This document shows, in pieces, positions 9,019-16,846 of a stretch of DNA of 64,000 nucleotides. The translations under genes were made by a program, and so were the position numbers. This DNA is from Oscillatoriales cyanobacterium (GTDB lineage: Bacteria > Cyanobacteriota > Cyanobacteriia > Cyanobacteriales > Microcoleaceae), in contig RDYN01000009.1 of assembly GCA_004293365.1 (NCBI GenBank), positions 1 through 64,000 on the forward strand, given 5' to 3'. Below the pieces are notes generated by a model. It saw only the letters and a program-made list of their open reading frames with translations, was not told the origin of the DNA and did not search any database. The stretch's first letter is position 1, and each line of letters opens with the position of its first letter.

Positions 9019-9148
9019 AAGGATATCAAGAAAATACAAGGAATTTGTACGGCGAACTCATGCGCTACTCATTTACTGCTGGCTGCACCTCACATCACGC
9101 GCAAGCGGCGCAATCGTCTTCTCACGAGCCGCCCGTCCCACCACTAAG

Positions 9149-10750
9149 ATGAGTACACCTATAGCGGGGGAATTCCCGTCTGCCCAGTTAACCTACAATC
9201 CTCCCTTGGCTGCGATCGAACTGCGACTGCGAGATCTCCTTTCGTCTGAACTCTACGCTGGTGCGTGGGTAGATCCGTCCCCCACGACGTTAATGGGGGT
9301 TTTCGAGCACCTGCGAACTCTCCGCTACATCCTTCACGACTACGTGCCCAGGCCCGTATCCGAATCTCCGTCTAACCCAGGAGAGGTGCGCTACCAATGG
9401 CAAACAGGCACTTTGCTATTCACCGATTTAGCTGGGTTTACGTCGCTTTTGGAAGCAAACGCAGCCCAGGGGCGCAAGGGCGCTGAAACGCTTTTGGGGG
9501 TGATTAACGACTATTTTGCCTCAATGATTGAAATCGTCAGCAAGTCGGGGGGAGATTTGCTGGAGTTTACAGGAGATGCGCTGCTGGTGCAGTTTCTGGG
9601 AGGGATCGATCGAGAGGAGGATACAGCTAGGGCGGTGCGGGCGGGTTTGCGGATGCAGCGGGCGATGGCTAATTTTGCCAATATTGAAACGGCGCGGGGT
9701 GTTTTGTCTTTGAGGATGCGGGTGGGTATCCATTGCGGGCGCTACATTAGTGCTGATATCGGTACGCCGCTGCGGATGGCTCACGTACTGCTGGGGCATT
9801 CAGTCCAGCAAGCCAAGCAGGCTGAGGGTTCTGGGGCTGTGGGGCGGGTGTGTTTGACTGAAACTGCTAGTTCGTCTTTGGGGGAGCAATTTCGTTTTGA
9901 ACCCGGGAAATCGGGTTATTTGTTGGTGGCGGACGATTTCACGGACGATCGGCTCGGAGAGTACGATATTACTTTGACTGGGCGGCGGATGCCAAGTTCG
10001 ATATTGCTCGATCGCACGGTATCGGGTTTGGTGAGCGAAATCGAGGAAGCCGTGAAACGGGTTGAACCCCTTGCTAGTTATATTCCCAAAAGCATCTTGA
10101 GACTGCTGGTGGAAAATGCCGACAGGCGGAAAATCCCGCCGGATTTTCCCGAACCGACGGTGATGTTTGTCAACTTGATCGGTTTACCGGAGTTGGTGGA
10201 CAAAGCAACGCCAGCCGAGGAAGCTAATCTGGTACTGGGCTGTTCTCGGGTGTTTGCGCTAATTGATGCTGTGGTGTCCGCGAAAGGGGGCGTGCTGCAA
10301 AAAGTAACGGCGCATTTGGATGGTTCGGATATACTGATTTATTTTGGCGTCCCGGACGTTCATACCGACGATCCGAGTCGGGCGGCGAGTGCGGCGATCG
10401 CGATCCGGGATCTGATTGCCAGTTTACCTGCGATCGCGATCGGCGGTGAAAATGTGAAAGTAAGCTGTCAAATTGGGCTGTCTCGGGGCCCTGTGTTTGC
10501 TGCTGAGGTTGGGGAACCGCGAGGGCGCAGGGAGTTTAATGTCCTCGGCGATACGGTGAATACGGCTGCTAGGCTGATGAGCAAGGCGGGGGAAAATGAA
10601 ATTTTGATTGGCGAAAGGGTGTTTGAGTCGATCGGGCTAAACTTCGATTGCGAGGCTTTGGGAGCTGTTTCTCTGAAGGGCAAATCTGCACTGACTCCGG
10701 CTTTTGTGTTGCACGGTTCCAAGGTGGAGAGGGGAAAAGGCAGCGTTTAA
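9149..10750 (+). CDS. Adenylate/guanylate cyclase with two complementary catalytic domains
   Basis: 533-aa protein with two class III nucleotide cyclase domains (about residues 85-270 and 335-515). ATG at 9149 is chosen because the longer frame starts inside the TnpB element. Domain 1 has both metal-binding aspartates (LLFTDLAGFT and FTGDALLVQF) but lacks the Asn-Arg pair (it reads LLGHSVQQAK). Domain 2 lacks the first metal Asp (MFVNLIGL) but has the intact VLGDTVNTAARL motif. Together they could form one intramolecular active site, as C1/C2 do in animal adenylyl cyclases. No membrane segment or sensor domain is obvious. Substrate choice (ATP or GTP) is unresolved. Confidence 0.9.
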   Translation: MSTPIAGEFPSAQLTYNPPLAAIELRLRDLLSSELYAGAWVDPSPTTLMGVFEHLRTLRYILHDYVPRPVSESPSNPGEVRYQWQTGTLLFTDLAGFTSLLEANAAQGRKGAETLLGVINDYFASMIEIVSKSGGDLLEFTGDALLVQFLGGIDREEDTARAVRAGLRMQRAMANFANIETARGVLSLRMRVGIHCGRYISADIGTPLRMAHVLLGHSVQQAKQAEGSGAVGRVCLTETASSSLGEQFRFEPGKSGYLLVADDFTDDRLGEYDITLTGRRMPSSILLDRTVSGLVSEIEEAVKRVEPLASYIPKSILRLLVENADRRKIPPDFPEPTVMFVNLIGLPELVDKATPAEEANLVLGCSRVFALIDAVVSAKGGVLQKVTAHLDGSDILIYFGVPDVHTDDPSRAASAAIAIRDLIASLPAIAIGGENVKVSCQIGLSRGPVFAAEVGEPRGRREFNVLGDTVNTAARLMSKAGENEILIGERVFESIGLNFDCEALGAVSLKGKSALTPAFVLHGSKVERGKGSV

Positions 10751-10785
10751 ATAAATTTTAAGACCTAGGCAAGTTATATTATTCG

Positions 10786-11295
10786 CTACTCGCACAGACT
10801 AAACTCCGATCGATATTTCACCGTTCCGCTGCAATCCTGCAAAGCTCCTCTTTCTAACTCCAACACCATAAAAGCTTCATCAGGTACATCATATTCGCCT
10901 TCCAACATTTTGCTACTAGCAGGAACGAACCCGAAACGCGAATAGAAATCAGGAGATCCCAGCACAACTACTGCCTGAAAGTGCGATCGGGCGCACTGTT
11001 TTAAACCCTCGCGGATCAGCAGCGAGCCGATACCTTGCCGCTGATAGTTTGGTAAAACTGCGACTGGCGCCAAACCCAGAATTGACAAAGTGCTAGAACA
11101 TTTTCCTGCGATGACAACCGGACTGAAGAAAATGTGTCCGACTACTCGATCCGATTGTACGGCAACCAAGGAAAATGTAGATGCAATTCCCCGCAGGCGA
11201 TCGACTAAGTTTGCCTCATTTTCTCGCCCGAATGCCACAAAATTGACATTGCGAACAGTTGCTACATCTTCTGGCTTTTCAGTACGGATATCCAT
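10786..11295 (-). CDS. GNAT family N-acetyltransferase (YhbS-like)
   Basis: About 169 aa from the start MDIRTEKPEDVATVRNVN; this ATG is preferred over one 69 bp upstream because the GNAT fold begins here. The acetyl-CoA binding loop is visible as VLPNYQRQGIGSLLIREGLK, with the typical following strand VVVLGSPDFYSRFGF. GNAT enzymes transfer acetyl from acetyl-CoA to an amine; the substrate is unknown. It converges on the cyclase gene with only 35 bp between the stops. Confidence 0.9.
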   Translation of the reverse strand: MDIRTEKPEDVATVRNVNFVAFGRENEANLVDRLRGIASTFSLVAVQSDRVVGHIFFSPVVIAGKCSSTLSILGLAPVAVLPNYQRQGIGSLLIREGLKQCARSHFQAVVVLGSPDFYSRFGFVPASSKMLEGEYDVPDEAFMVLELERGALQDCSGTVKYRSEFSLCE

Positions 11296-11477
11296 AGCTA
11301 ATACCAAGAGTGACAAATCAATGCAACGATATTGGTAGGGTGTGGATTCATCGAGAGTATCCAAGAAAGAGGCGAAAAATCTATCGAGCGACGCACCATC
11401 GACAATATTTTAGAAAACAAACTCAACATCAATTATTGTAGCAAGGATGTTTTAAATTGGTATAAGTCCTGTGAATG

Positions 11478-11894
11478 CTACACTCGAATATAGCTTTGGT
11501 TGCCCTCTGCTGATAAAATATTTAACCGTTGATTTCTCAAGTCCGGTTCTAAACCCAAATCTTCGAGGGGAATTAAGCCTAGTAAAGGTTCTTCTCCTGC
11601 GGGAAGTTCTACACAATCATACCTGCCTTCCCGGCCAGCTACGGCAATACTGACATCTTTGAACAGACGAAATTGTCTGGCTCCTATTGCTGTATTTCCT
11701 TGGATTTCACCAACTAGGGTTAAACCTAACTGACTGATAATATCTGCTGGCAAACAGAGTCGAGTTGCTCCTGTATCGACTAAGACGTTATCGATGGTGA
11801 TAGAGCGTATTTGCTCTGGGGGGATGAACCCTCTTTCTCCCAGGATTTCATCAATGTGATTGGTGACGGTTATTGTTGCGGTAACTCTGCCCAT
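11478..11894 (-). CDS. Clan AA aspartic protease-like protein
   Basis: 138-aa protein of the retropepsin type. The catalytic triad VDTGATRLCLP is at residues 39-49, followed by a second hydrophobic-Gly region (GLIPLEDLGLEP). Such single-domain proteins are common in cyanobacteria and would act as homodimers; substrates are unknown. Another member lies at 44.8 kb with a small partner gene. No partner is seen here; the gene stands alone. Confidence 0.85.
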   Translation of the reverse strand: MGRVTATITVTNHIDEILGERGFIPPEQIRSITIDNVLVDTGATRLCLPADIISQLGLTLVGEIQGNTAIGARQFRLFKDVSIAVAGREGRYDCVELPAGEEPLLGLIPLEDLGLEPDLRNQRLNILSAEGNQSYIRV

Positions 11895-12049
11895 TTTTTT
11901 ATCCTTTTGTTTTGCTATAGAATGTTTTCGTTGACTTTTGAGAGAAAAAGATACAACCTAGGGTGCATATTCTATATTTTAACAATATTTGTAATTGAGC
12001 GCAATATTTTTATTCATTCCTAATTTTTTTTACTGATAAATCTTGCACG

Positions 12050-12535
12050 TTAATAGCAAAAATGCTCTATAAATATTGATTGTCGAAGCTTTTTCCATTC
12101 TTGTTTAGAAACATCTGCACGAGTTTTATTACCCGATGGATCGCGGATAGTCCAAATTGTATCTGCAATGCGATCCTCTTCGAGGGCTCCGCTAACGAGC
12201 GATCGCCCGTGAGAACCAGCATCGAAGTCCCAGAAGGCATCACCGACGCAATCTCCTGCTGTAGCAATCATTTCGCGATCGACTGTACGGCGAATAGCAT
12301 TCCATTCGCGGATGTAGACAGGAGAATCGTCCGATCGCAATTTTCGACCTCCCAATTGAGGATTAACCTTGTAGAAAAACCAATCCGTAAGCCTATCTAC
12401 GGCTTGAGTTAGTGATTCTAAATCCCGCGCTGTAGCAGTGTCTATATTTGCGCCGCCTAGCACAAGGGAAAAAGCCAACGCACACACCGCTGAAAACTTC
12501 GAGACTGAATTAATGGACGGTAATTTAATTAGCAT
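12050..12535 (-). CDS. Secreted protein with two internal repeats, paralogue A
   Basis: 161 aa from MLIKLPSINSVSKFS; this start matches the neighbouring paralogue and leaves a 17-bp gap to it. A signal peptide spans about residues 1-37. The mature part contains two related halves: DRLTDWFFYKVNP...SPVYIREWNAIRR and DRIADTIWTIRDP...DVSKQEWKKLRQ. Cysteines near the middle and the C terminus could form a disulfide. The function is unknown; a periplasmic or extracellular role is inferred from the signal peptide. It is a tandem duplicate of the gene at 12553-13032. Confidence 0.8.
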   Translation of the reverse strand: MLIKLPSINSVSKFSAVCALAFSLVLGGANIDTATARDLESLTQAVDRLTDWFFYKVNPQLGGRKLRSDDSPVYIREWNAIRRTVDREMIATAGDCVGDAFWDFDAGSHGRSLVSGALEEDRIADTIWTIRDPSGNKTRADVSKQEWKKLRQSIFIEHFCY

Positions 12536-12552
12536 AGTGATGCGATCGCCTT

Positions 12553-13032
12553 TCATAATCCACAATTAGAAATATACATATACTGTCGAATTGCTGACCA
12601 TTCACTGATGCTAATTTTATCGCTTTTGGGAATTGGCTGTCCAGTCCGTTGAGGATGGCGACTGTAAAAAATTGTATCTGCAAGGCGATCGTAGGTTTGT
12701 TCGTAGGTTTCGCCGTTAATTGTGGTGAATTCCCATCCGATATCTCCTGGGCCCGGACTATTGCAGACTTCTTGGGCGGGCTTAACTCGCGGATCGATCG
12801 CCTCGCGCAATTTTTGCCATTCTGTTATGTAGTTGCGATCGCCCGTTTGCAGTTTACGATTGTTTAACTGAGGATTTACCTTGTAGAATAAAAAGTCTGT
12901 TAATCGATCGACGGCTTGTTCTCGCGATTCGGCTTTGGCTGGATTGGGGTTGAGGAGGAGAAGGGCGATCGTCAGAGCACAAACCATTGAAAATCTGGAG
13001 ACGAGTTTAATTGACAGCGACTTGATTAGCAT
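12553..13032 (-). CDS. Secreted protein with two internal repeats, paralogue B
   Basis: 159 aa with a signal peptide ending about AKA (residue 34). It has the same two-half plan as its neighbour: DRLTDFLFYKVNPQLNNRKL...YITEWQKLREAI and DRLADTIFYSRHPQ...SISEWSAIRQYM, with Cys residues in the middle and near the end. The two genes are co-directional and almost contiguous, probably one transcript. The family is not recognised. The conserved positions are D-R-[LI]-[TA]-D, a Pro, and E/Q-W-x-x-[IL]-R. Confidence 0.8.
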   Translation of the reverse strand: MLIKSLSIKLVSRFSMVCALTIALLLLNPNPAKAESREQAVDRLTDFLFYKVNPQLNNRKLQTGDRNYITEWQKLREAIDPRVKPAQEVCNSPGPGDIGWEFTTINGETYEQTYDRLADTIFYSRHPQRTGQPIPKSDKISISEWSAIRQYMYISNCGL

Positions 13033-13099
13033 AGTGATTTGGCATTCATTCCTGATTCTATCCCAACCATCTTAACCAGCACTTACAAAGGGTGTCCAG

Positions 13100-13164
13100 A
13101 AACCGGGTTTTTATGGTAAAAAAATATTTTTTTACCGTCGGCAGATTCGGTAAAAACCCGGTTT
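13100..13164. repeat. Nested inverted repeat upstream of the secreted pair
   Basis: The arms AAACCGGGTTTTTA (13100-13113) and TAAAAACCCGGTTT (13151-13164) are perfect complements. Between them is a 22-bp perfect palindrome, 13115-13136 (GGTAAAAAAATATTTTTTTACC read without a loop). This is a CAGAAACCGGGTTT family repeat with an added inner palindrome, and it could extrude as a cruciform. Confidence 0.85.
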
Positions 13165-13254
13165 ATTTGGCGGAGTGCGTAGTTTATGTAGATACAATTC
13201 CGGGTGGATATTGTATATTTGAACAATATTTATAAGTGAAAGCGATATTTTGAT

Positions 13255-15054
13255 TTATTCCTGAATTTCTGCTAATAACTGTTCCCCGAAAGGATGTTTT
13301 TGCAATTGCTCAAATGTAAAAATTCCTTTGCTGATTCCTTTCCGCCATAACCCAACATAATTTTTCCAACATAGGAGAAGATTAGGATGATTTTCCGGCA
13401 ATTTGCTGCGAAGAATTTTCACTGCTTGCAAATACAGCGGTTCTGCTTCCGAGTATCTTCCTTGGGATTTATAAAGTTCGGCTAAATTGTTGAGGTCAAT
13501 GGCTAAACTGGGGTGGTCTTTAGGGAGCGATAGCCTGTGTATTTCTAATGCTTGTAAATACAGAGGTTCCGCTTCGGAGTACCTTCCTTGAGATTTATAA
13601 AGAAAAGCTAAATTGTTGAGACCAGTTGCTAAACGAGGATTGTCTTCAGGGAGCAACGATCGCCTATGTATTTCTAATGCTTCCAAATATAGGGATTCCG
13701 CTTCCGAGTACCGTCCTTGGGAACGATAAAGTCCGGCTAAATTATTGATAGCAATAGCCCAACTCGCATGATCTTCTAAAAGTGAACGCCTGCCTATTTT
13801 TAACGCTTGCAAATACAATCTTTCGGCTTCCGAGTACCTTCCTTGAGATTTATAAACTAAAGCTAAATTATTGAGGCGTGTGGCCAAACTGGGATGGTCT
13901 TCTCCAAGCGCTCGCTTGTCTATTTCTACTGCTTGTAAATACAGCAATTCTGCTTCAGAGTACCTTCCTTGAGAACGATAAAGTCCGGCTAAATTATTGA
14001 GAGCAATTGCCAAGCTAAAATCGTATTGTGGGAGCGATCGCCTGTCTATTTCTAATGCTTCCAAATATAGTTTTTCCGCTTCCAAATATCTTCCTTGAAA
14101 TTCATAAAATCTGGCTAGAGTGGTGAGGCGATCACCTAACCTTGGATGGTCTTCAGGGAGCGCTAGCCTGTCTACTTGTAATGCTTGTAAAAAAAGTGGT
14201 TCGGCTTCCGAGTACCTTCCTTGAGATTTATAAAATTTCGCGAGGTAACTCAAACTAACTGATAATTCCGCTTCCATATCTAAATCTTGTTGAAGCGATA
14301 TCGCCTTTTTAAAATAATCGATCGTCAATTCATACTCTTTCTGAAAATTTTGGCACTCCCCAAACTCTATCCTTCTGTTATGAATCTTCCCCATACTAAC
14401 ATAAATACTTGCCAAACAGGGGTCTTGGAGTCCTTTTTCCTGTTCTGTTCGCGCGATTAAATCCGGCAAATCTTCCAGTGGAATCAAACTTGGCAGTTCA
14501 CGATCGTCTTCAACTAACAATCGCAACGGTTCAAATTCCTCTTTCGTAATAGCCGCAGTTTTTTTAGTATCGAAGCGAAACACACCTTTCCGCCAACTCC
14601 AAAAATCAGGAGACTCATTGCTAATCAAAACTTCAATTTGTCGCGTCACCCACAACACAATCGAAAACGGAAAATCCCGCAATGCTTCGCGCGTCCATTG
14701 CAAATAGCCAAAAAACACTTCTTGTTCCGATCGACTTTCGCCAAATTGTTTAAAAAACCGCAGTTTCTCCACACCCGTCACGGTGATTACAGCTTTTCCC
14801 CCCTGTTGCAAATACGGTTCTTGTGCGACTAAATTGGCAATAGCCGATCGCAAACTCGGTTCACCTCTAGCCAATTCTACGCGATAGCGGCGGATATCCG
14901 GTTCGAGTTCTGCTTCATAATCGGAGATAATGCGATCGCGACAGTCGCTATCATCGCAAACAGCGATTAACAAATTGAGAATATCTTTACCCGCTTCAAT
15001 TGACACGAGTAAATCATCATAATTATCTTGGTTTTGACTGTTGAGATTCGACAT
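13255..15054 (-). CDS. TPR protein with degenerate ATPase-like N-terminal domain
   Basis: 599 aa. Residues 1-185 form a domain with strand-helix features such as KAVITVTGVEKLRFF and FPFSIVLWVTRQIEVLI, plus an aromatic WSWRKGVFRF motif. It resembles a nucleotide-binding fold that has lost its Walker A loop (inference). From about residue 235 there are eight or nine 42-residue kinesin-light-chain-type TPR units (LYKSQGRYSEAE, LYLQALEI). These are protein-protein interaction repeats. The neighbour upstream on the same strand is a P-loop ATPase, 269 bp away. They may act together, with the TPR part as sensor or scaffold. Confidence 0.85.
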   Translation of the reverse strand: MSNLNSQNQDNYDDLLVSIEAGKDILNLLIAVCDDSDCRDRIISDYEAELEPDIRRYRVELARGEPSLRSAIANLVAQEPYLQQGGKAVITVTGVEKLRFFKQFGESRSEQEVFFGYLQWTREALRDFPFSIVLWVTRQIEVLISNESPDFWSWRKGVFRFDTKKTAAITKEEFEPLRLLVEDDRELPSLIPLEDLPDLIARTEQEKGLQDPCLASIYVSMGKIHNRRIEFGECQNFQKEYELTIDYFKKAISLQQDLDMEAELSVSLSYLAKFYKSQGRYSEAEPLFLQALQVDRLALPEDHPRLGDRLTTLARFYEFQGRYLEAEKLYLEALEIDRRSLPQYDFSLAIALNNLAGLYRSQGRYSEAELLYLQAVEIDKRALGEDHPSLATRLNNLALVYKSQGRYSEAERLYLQALKIGRRSLLEDHASWAIAINNLAGLYRSQGRYSEAESLYLEALEIHRRSLLPEDNPRLATGLNNLAFLYKSQGRYSEAEPLYLQALEIHRLSLPKDHPSLAIDLNNLAELYKSQGRYSEAEPLYLQAVKILRSKLPENHPNLLLCWKNYVGLWRKGISKGIFTFEQLQKHPFGEQLLAEIQE

Positions 15055-15077
15055 AATTGATTGTCATTTGTATCGAA

Positions 15078-15226
15078 GTCTCGATCCCCCTAAATCCCCC
15101 TTAAGGAGGGGGACTTTGATCGTACTCACTCTTGTCCCCCTATTAAGAAGGGGGACTTTGATCATACTTTGATCGTACTCACTCTTGTCCCCCCCTTCTT
15201 AAGGGGGGCTAGGGGGGATCGACTGT
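15078..15226. repeat. C-rich/G-rich palindromic repeats between TPR and ATPase genes
   Basis: Three inverted CCCCC...GGGGG units (for example CCCCCTTAAGGAGGGGG) are linked by repeated gactttgatcgtactcactcttg. The same family appears at 16.72-16.80 and 53.21-53.27 kb. It also lies in-frame inside the DUF255 gene (31.7 kb) and dnaX (58.98 kb). Confidence 0.85.
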
Positions 15227-15323
15227 GGACTCACACATTATCTTAGTCTCGCGTTGCGCGGACTTCGTTTGTGTAGACGCGGTTTCAACCGCCGTTTCAA
15301 CCGCAGATTATCAAAAAAGATTA

Positions 15324-16613
15324 TCAACCCGGAAAATCATCTCGCTGCTTTAACAATTCTAGCACGATCGGATGAATATCATACCACAAAACAGCATTGC
15401 GATACTCCAAAACATACAACCCATGAAGCAAGTCCAAAAATTCTTTTGCTTTTGGATCGGCAGGTTTAAAATCCCTATAAGTTGCCATCAACATCTCATA
15501 ATCAGTCGTTCCCAAACGAGTATCAAAATCAATCCGCAATTTATTAATCGCTTCCTCAAACACCTCGGCATTAATTTTCACCTCAGCTTCTGGATTCCGC
15601 CGCACCAACCGCAAACAAATGCGACAACATTCGTTAGCAATTCTAATCAATTCTCGCAATACTCCACCACTGTAAACGACAAGGCGATCGAGTATTTCTA
15701 TTTCAATCAATTCGCTTCCCAAACGTTTAGCTAAAATCTCTTTCAATCTCGCCGCCGGTTCCGTCATGGGAATAGCATCAGCATTCCGGCTTTCCCCGCG
15801 CTTGAATAGCTTTGTGACTGGCATGAACACGATTTGATCGTTGGTTTCTGTTTCCACAGTAGCCGCCAAAGAGACATCTCGCAGCGCCGAAATCGGAGTT
15901 GTTAAAATCATCCTAAAATTTGGTAAAAACAGCGCCTTAATATGTTCTTGATAAATTTGGCGCACGACACCTAAATCCAATTTATCCAGGTCATCAATCA
16001 CCACCATTATCGGTTTGTCAGCGCCAATTTCAACTACGGCTGCAATCTCGTTAATTGTCGCCACCAAATCAGAAACTTTGCGAATAAACTCTTGTTTAAT
16101 TTCTTCGCGAATCGTCGCATCAGCTTTTAACTTGCCTTGAATCATCTTAAATAAGTTAAAACCCACCGATCCGCTGGCGCCCAATTCATCAATTTTTGTT
16201 TTAGTTTTAGTAGCAAACCAGTTATAAAATGATTCTTTAATTGATTGTTTAATGGGAATTTCCTGTTTTTCGGCGGCATCCATCAACTGAACTGCGATCG
16301 CAAACAAGATATTGATATGATTGACATCCGACATTTCGATCAAGTCGGAAATTGAGAAAAAGACCGTAAAATAGCGATCGTCCATTTGGCGGCAAAACTC
16401 AGCCAACAGCGTAGACTTACCGCAACCGCGATGTCCGCTGAAAATAATTTTACCGCTACCGGAAGGGTCATCTTCAACTAATTGCTCTAAGTTTTCGATC
16501 ACTTCCGTCCCGTATTCTACGCGGAAGTTTGCCACTTCTTTCGGAGTTATCAGCGGCGATAACTCCATATTTGCATAGGCTGTCCGAAAAGATTCTAGTA
16601 ATATTTTTGACAT
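15324..16613 (-). CDS. P-loop ATPase (AAA/STAND-like)
   Basis: 429 aa. Walker A GHRGCGKST is at residues 60-68, Walker B MVVIDDLDKL at about 203-212, and a sensor-1-like strand RMILTTP at 234-240. A winged-helix-like C-terminal part follows (GTTDYEMLMATYRDF through LWYDIHPIVLELLKQ). The arrangement is typical of ATPases that act as regulatory or defence switches, but no effector domain is visible on this chain. The downstream TPR gene is the obvious candidate partner. Substrate and trigger are unknown. Confidence 0.88.
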   Translation of the reverse strand: MSKILLESFRTAYANMELSPLITPKEVANFRVEYGTEVIENLEQLVEDDPSGSGKIIFSGHRGCGKSTLLAEFCRQMDDRYFTVFFSISDLIEMSDVNHINILFAIAVQLMDAAEKQEIPIKQSIKESFYNWFATKTKTKIDELGASGSVGFNLFKMIQGKLKADATIREEIKQEFIRKVSDLVATINEIAAVVEIGADKPIMVVIDDLDKLDLGVVRQIYQEHIKALFLPNFRMILTTPISALRDVSLAATVETETNDQIVFMPVTKLFKRGESRNADAIPMTEPAARLKEILAKRLGSELIEIEILDRLVVYSGGVLRELIRIANECCRICLRLVRRNPEAEVKINAEVFEEAINKLRIDFDTRLGTTDYEMLMATYRDFKPADPKAKEFLDLLHGLYVLEYRNAVLWYDIHPIVLELLKQRDDFPG

Positions 16614-16721
16614 GGCACTCTGAGGCTATTATTTAATGTTATTCATGATTATAAACTGTCTAGCATCTAAATTGTAGATTTTGGGGCTGGTTCTCGTGCC
16701 CATCCCACAAGAGTTTTTTGA

Positions 16722-16805
16722 CCCGGAGATCCCCCCTAGCCTCCCTTAACAAGGGGGGGACAAGATTACTCAAAGTCCCCCTTTTTAATGGGGATTTAGG
16801 GGGAT
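16722..16805. repeat. C-rich/G-rich palindromic repeat
   Basis: Stem units cccccctagcctcccttaac...aaggggggg and cccccttttt-aatgggg-atttaggggga lie between the ATPase gene and the kinase gene. No gene is supported in 16614-16846. Confidence 0.8.
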
Positions 16806-16846
16806 CTGAATTTGAGGTGAAATGTTGAATATTTAATAGTTAATTC

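Noticed and set aside
8810-9148. N-terminal extension of the cyclase frame
   Set aside because: It lies within the TnpB element and its left end; the ATG at 9149 is better placed.
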